Positions 62,801 through 64,000 of a stretch of 64,000 nucleotides of DNA are shown piece after piece; the first letter of the stretch is position 1; each line of letters opens with the position of its first letter. The stretch lies in NCBI RefSeq assembly GCF_014205015.1, contig NZ_JACHMO010000001.1, positions 62,001 through 126,000 of the forward strand, in the 5' to 3' direction. The notes beneath the pieces were generated by a model, which ran no database searches, was not told the origin of the DNA, and worked only from the letters and a program-made list of their open reading frames with translations. The stretch comes from Saccharothrix ecbatanensis (GTDB taxonomy: Bacteria > Actinomycetota > Actinomycetes > Mycobacteriales > Pseudonocardiaceae). The position numbers were made by a program, and so were the translations under genes.

Positions 62801-62938
62801 GATGGTGGCGTGCGGCTCAACGTGGCGGTGTGGACCGACTACCTCCCCGTAGAATTCGCCACCGAGTTCGCCGAGGAGTTCCAGCGCGTCCTGTGCGCCG
62901 GGCCGGCCGCGTTGGCCGCACCGGCCGACGCACCGTGA
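59804..62938 (+). CDS. Nonribosomal peptide synthetase, A-PCP-C
   Basis: A 1044-residue single-module synthetase. Adenylation domain (about 25-510): A3 FFTSGSTGTPK, A5 NNMYGPVES, A7 YRTGDLGHY, A8 GRLDRQVKIRGHRIEPAEIE and A10 Lys in NGKVNQRAL. Carrier domain (about 525-600): phosphopantetheine Ser in FFELGANSLDAARL. Condensation domain (about 620-1030): intact HHVAFDG. The substrate pocket begins with Asp in SWDGFCLD, so an amino acid is likely, but I cannot read a reliable code. There is no thioesterase. The A-first, C-last order suits a loading or stand-alone module passing its residue to another acceptor. Confidence 0.93.
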   Translation: MTIVTESKNLLQGSALGRLDIETVHGLFRWCAQRWPSAVAIVAGDRQVTYRELQLLADDYAVELANKGVRRGDLVPVLMPRTPEFIAALLAVLECGAAYAALDVRWPQERLTSLITALDAKVLVTAAEGAWPVPVAAPPSTESATGRRPHRIELRGDEPCAVFFTSGSTGTPKATVTPHSGMVRLFADCDFADFGPGNVVPQLAPVSWDGFCLDGWGVLLNGGTSVFLDDPVLVPSTLRRLVSEHGVNGVFLTTTLLNMIIDEDVDAFAGVRWLLTGGERASAAHMGRLVRRFPAIELNNMYGPVESTSVVTARRVTVEDCVDPGGVPLGRVLNGTQIFVLDGDRPCGPGETGELCIAGSGLAFGYIGDPELTAEKFPDITVDGQTHRVYRTGDLGHYSTDDVLYFDGRLDRQVKIRGHRIEPAEIEFAAARIAGVTAAVVVPIADPEGRGRSLCLCYSGSGDDVPDERAVRAELAERLPAYLVPDRIRLLAEMPLFSNGKVNQRALEQIATEEDHADDHLPDAQPLLDPVEARLAAVFGQILQRGFVPPDSSFFELGANSLDAARLCAKVEAEFGVAVPVSQVFATSTVRELAASLKPRLDDVVPADVPDATTEAGVRSVELPVHYALALWEGMSEASDLAYLCTMAWWIDGAPDVDALSRAILDVHHRHEALHSRYVMDPGPIAMPSDDVPGPDLTLLPDAPTEDAALAALHAELYRPLSIAEGKIWRCALVRSADSGRLAFGLTAHHVAFDGASQEPMAADLGTAYQARLRGEAPVFAEPAETLAEIADTYRRRRAAADLDAQIDYWNKELDGLPQITLPGRLSAETIDGPRVTVARHVSAQEMEPWDEAARELGSTRLVALSVAYGSVLRRLSGQDDFGILVPFSSWIGDPGRSISTRMDMLCLRMRPASAGSDMWDNVGKAVGAALVAQDVSFVEAAMPVITAIGDDAMGRLPVLLVENLADPELTLPSCRTEFAHLGAPTTMSELETEVWYAPDGGVRLNVAVWTDYLPVEFATEFAEEFQRVLCAGPAALAAPADAP

Positions 62939-62981
62939 GGACCGCCCTGGTCCCCGGTGCTCGGGACGAAGGGGGATCAGG

Positions 62982-64000
62982 GTGATCACGACCGATGTCG
63001 AGATCGCGGACGGAGTCGTCCGCGGCTCCCAGGGCTCGCGCGCGCTGCGGTGGCGGTCGATTCCGTACGCGGCCGCGCCGGTCGGGGAGCTGCGGTTCCG
63101 CGCGCCTCAGCCGGTGCGGCCGTGGGTGGGTGTGCGTGACGCCACCAAGTTCGGGTATCCGGCCGTCCAGCGCCGGAACCCGATGGTGGGCTTGCGCCGG
63201 ACGGACGAGGACTGCCTGACCCTGAACGTGACCACGCCGCCGGATCCCTCGACGCGGCCGCGACCGGTGATGGTCTTCATCCACGGTGGCAGTTACGTCT
63301 CGGACACGGCGTCCCGGTACCCGGGCGACTCGCTGGCGGCGCGTGGCGACGTGATCGTCGTGACGCTCAACTACCGGCTGGGCGCGTTCGGGTACGTCGA
63401 CTTCACCGAGTTCTCCACCGCGGACCGGCCGATCGAGTCGAACCTCGGTCTGCGGGACCAGGTGGCGGCGTTGCAGTGGGTGCAGCGCAACATCGCCGCG
63501 TTCGGCGGGGACCCGGACAACGTCACGATCTTCGGCGAGTCGTCGGGCGCGGACGCGGTGCTGACGCTGATGACGACCCCGTCCGCGGCCGGGCTGTTCC
63601 ACCGCGCGATCGCGCAGAGCTCGGCCGCGGACTGGGCGGCAGTGGACGTGGAGGAGGCCCGGCGGTTCGCCCGCCGGGTCCTCGGCAAGCTCGACGTCGC
63701 ACCGGACGCGGCGGCGAAGGCGTTGGCCACGACGGGTGCGCAGGACCTCTGCGAAGCCGCCCACCGGGCGTTGCTGGACGTGCTGGGCGCCTATCCCGGC
63801 ACCTTCCCGGTGGCGGTGGTCGTCGACGGCGACTTCCTGCCGGAGGACCCGTTGGACGCGTTCGCCGCGGGTCGGTCGCACCCGGTGCCGCTGATCGCCG
63901 GCACCAACCGCGATGAGTGCACCCTGTTCCAGTTCGACCCGACGGTGCCGACGAGCGAGCCGATGCTGCGGGCCGCGCTGGAGCGGTGCGGCGCCGACTA
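62982..64000 (+). CDS. Type-B carboxylesterase, cut by window end
   Basis: The first 339 residues or so of a carboxylesterase. It has YAAAPVGELRFRAPQPV, EDCLTLNVTTP, the oxyanion HGGSY, and the nucleophile elbow TIFGESSGADAVL with catalytic Ser, all typical of the family, plus the later acidic position near GTNRDECTLF. The histidine lies beyond the window. GTG at 62982 follows AAGGGGG. It starts 43 bp after the NRPS stop in the same direction, so it may hydrolyse or transfer the product of that synthetase. Confidence 0.9.
   Translation, partial: MITTDVEIADGVVRGSQGSRALRWRSIPYAAAPVGELRFRAPQPVRPWVGVRDATKFGYPAVQRRNPMVGLRRTDEDCLTLNVTTPPDPSTRPRPVMVFIHGGSYVSDTASRYPGDSLAARGDVIVVTLNYRLGAFGYVDFTEFSTADRPIESNLGLRDQVAALQWVQRNIAAFGGDPDNVTIFGESSGADAVLTLMTTPSAAGLFHRAIAQSSAADWAAVDVEEARRFARRVLGKLDVAPDAAAKALATTGAQDLCEAAHRALLDVLGAYPGTFPVAVVVDGDFLPEDPLDAFAAGRSHPVPLIAGTNRDECTLFQFDPTVPTSEPMLRAALERCGAD

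Overview
The window is high-GC DNA from a filamentous actinomycete. Its gene style (GTG and TTG starts, ATGA overlaps), XRE/DUF397 pairs, AA10/CE2 enzymes, CebR-type operators and partial NRPS locus suggest a Pseudonocardiales-like relative of Saccharothrix, Lentzea or Actinosynnema; this placement is an inference from gene content. About 37 kb (4.0-41.1 kb) is a plant-polysaccharide island. It is followed by a 5 kb accessory zone and then by ordinary regulatory, redox and protease genes. At the right end are two cellulose/xylan genes and the start of a secondary-metabolite locus.

Layout. 0.2-4.0 kb: a VOC protein, a PadR regulator with a small membrane protein, a SigG-like ECF sigma factor and a DHFR-like reductase. 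4.3-11.3 kb: secreted GH43-CBM13, XynC-type GH30, GH62 and an unplaced six-hairpin glycosidase, behind a promoter with three LacI-type palindromes. 11.4-13.4 kb: DUF1345 and DedA membrane proteins and a small unknown. 13.5-24.2 kb: PL11 rhamnogalacturonan lyase, an acyltransferase/toroid fusion, GH127 beta-L-arabinofuranosidase with two lectin domains, and a pair of GH43-AbfB enzymes. 24.7-31.9 kb: a fructan unit with a LacI regulator, a divergent FrcBCA-type sugar ABC transporter, a PfkB kinase and a secreted GH32. 32.0-41.1 kb: a GH43-like protein, a trypsin-like protease, and giant GH51 and GH43 modular enzymes.

Together the secreted enzymes would strip arabinose from arabinoxylan and arabinan (GH43, GH51, GH62), cut glucuronoxylan (GH30), cleave the rhamnogalacturonan backbone (PL11), release beta-L-arabinofuranose from glycoproteins (GH127) and hydrolyse fructan (GH32). 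Variants of one palindrome (TGTTAGCGCTAACA) lie upstream of three separate enzyme groups. A CebR consensus box lies at the AA10 LPMO promoter and a one-mismatch version lies upstream of PL11.

The accessory zone (41.2-45.9 kb) holds a predicted SCP1.201-type deaminase toxin with an Imm1 immunity protein, between two 81-bp direct repeats. Each repeat carries a terminator and the 3' end of a DUF397 gene. Next come a frameshifted DUF397 gene, an intact DUF397/XRE pair, and five small genes read the other way, four of them overlapping by 4 bp. This zone is the best candidate for an undescribed system.

From 46 to 59.5 kb there are an F420-type oxidoreductase/SDR/TetR group, a short Rho paralogue, a streptogrisin-like protease, an HxlR/NTF2 pair with twin operators, a redoxin/ECF pair, the AA10 LPMO, a CBM2-CE2 esterase, a GNAT protein and an alpha/beta hydrolase. 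From 59.5 kb a TetR regulator is divergent from an A-PCP-C NRPS and a type-B carboxylesterase cut by the window end. I found no tRNA, rRNA, CRISPR array, integrase or transposase.
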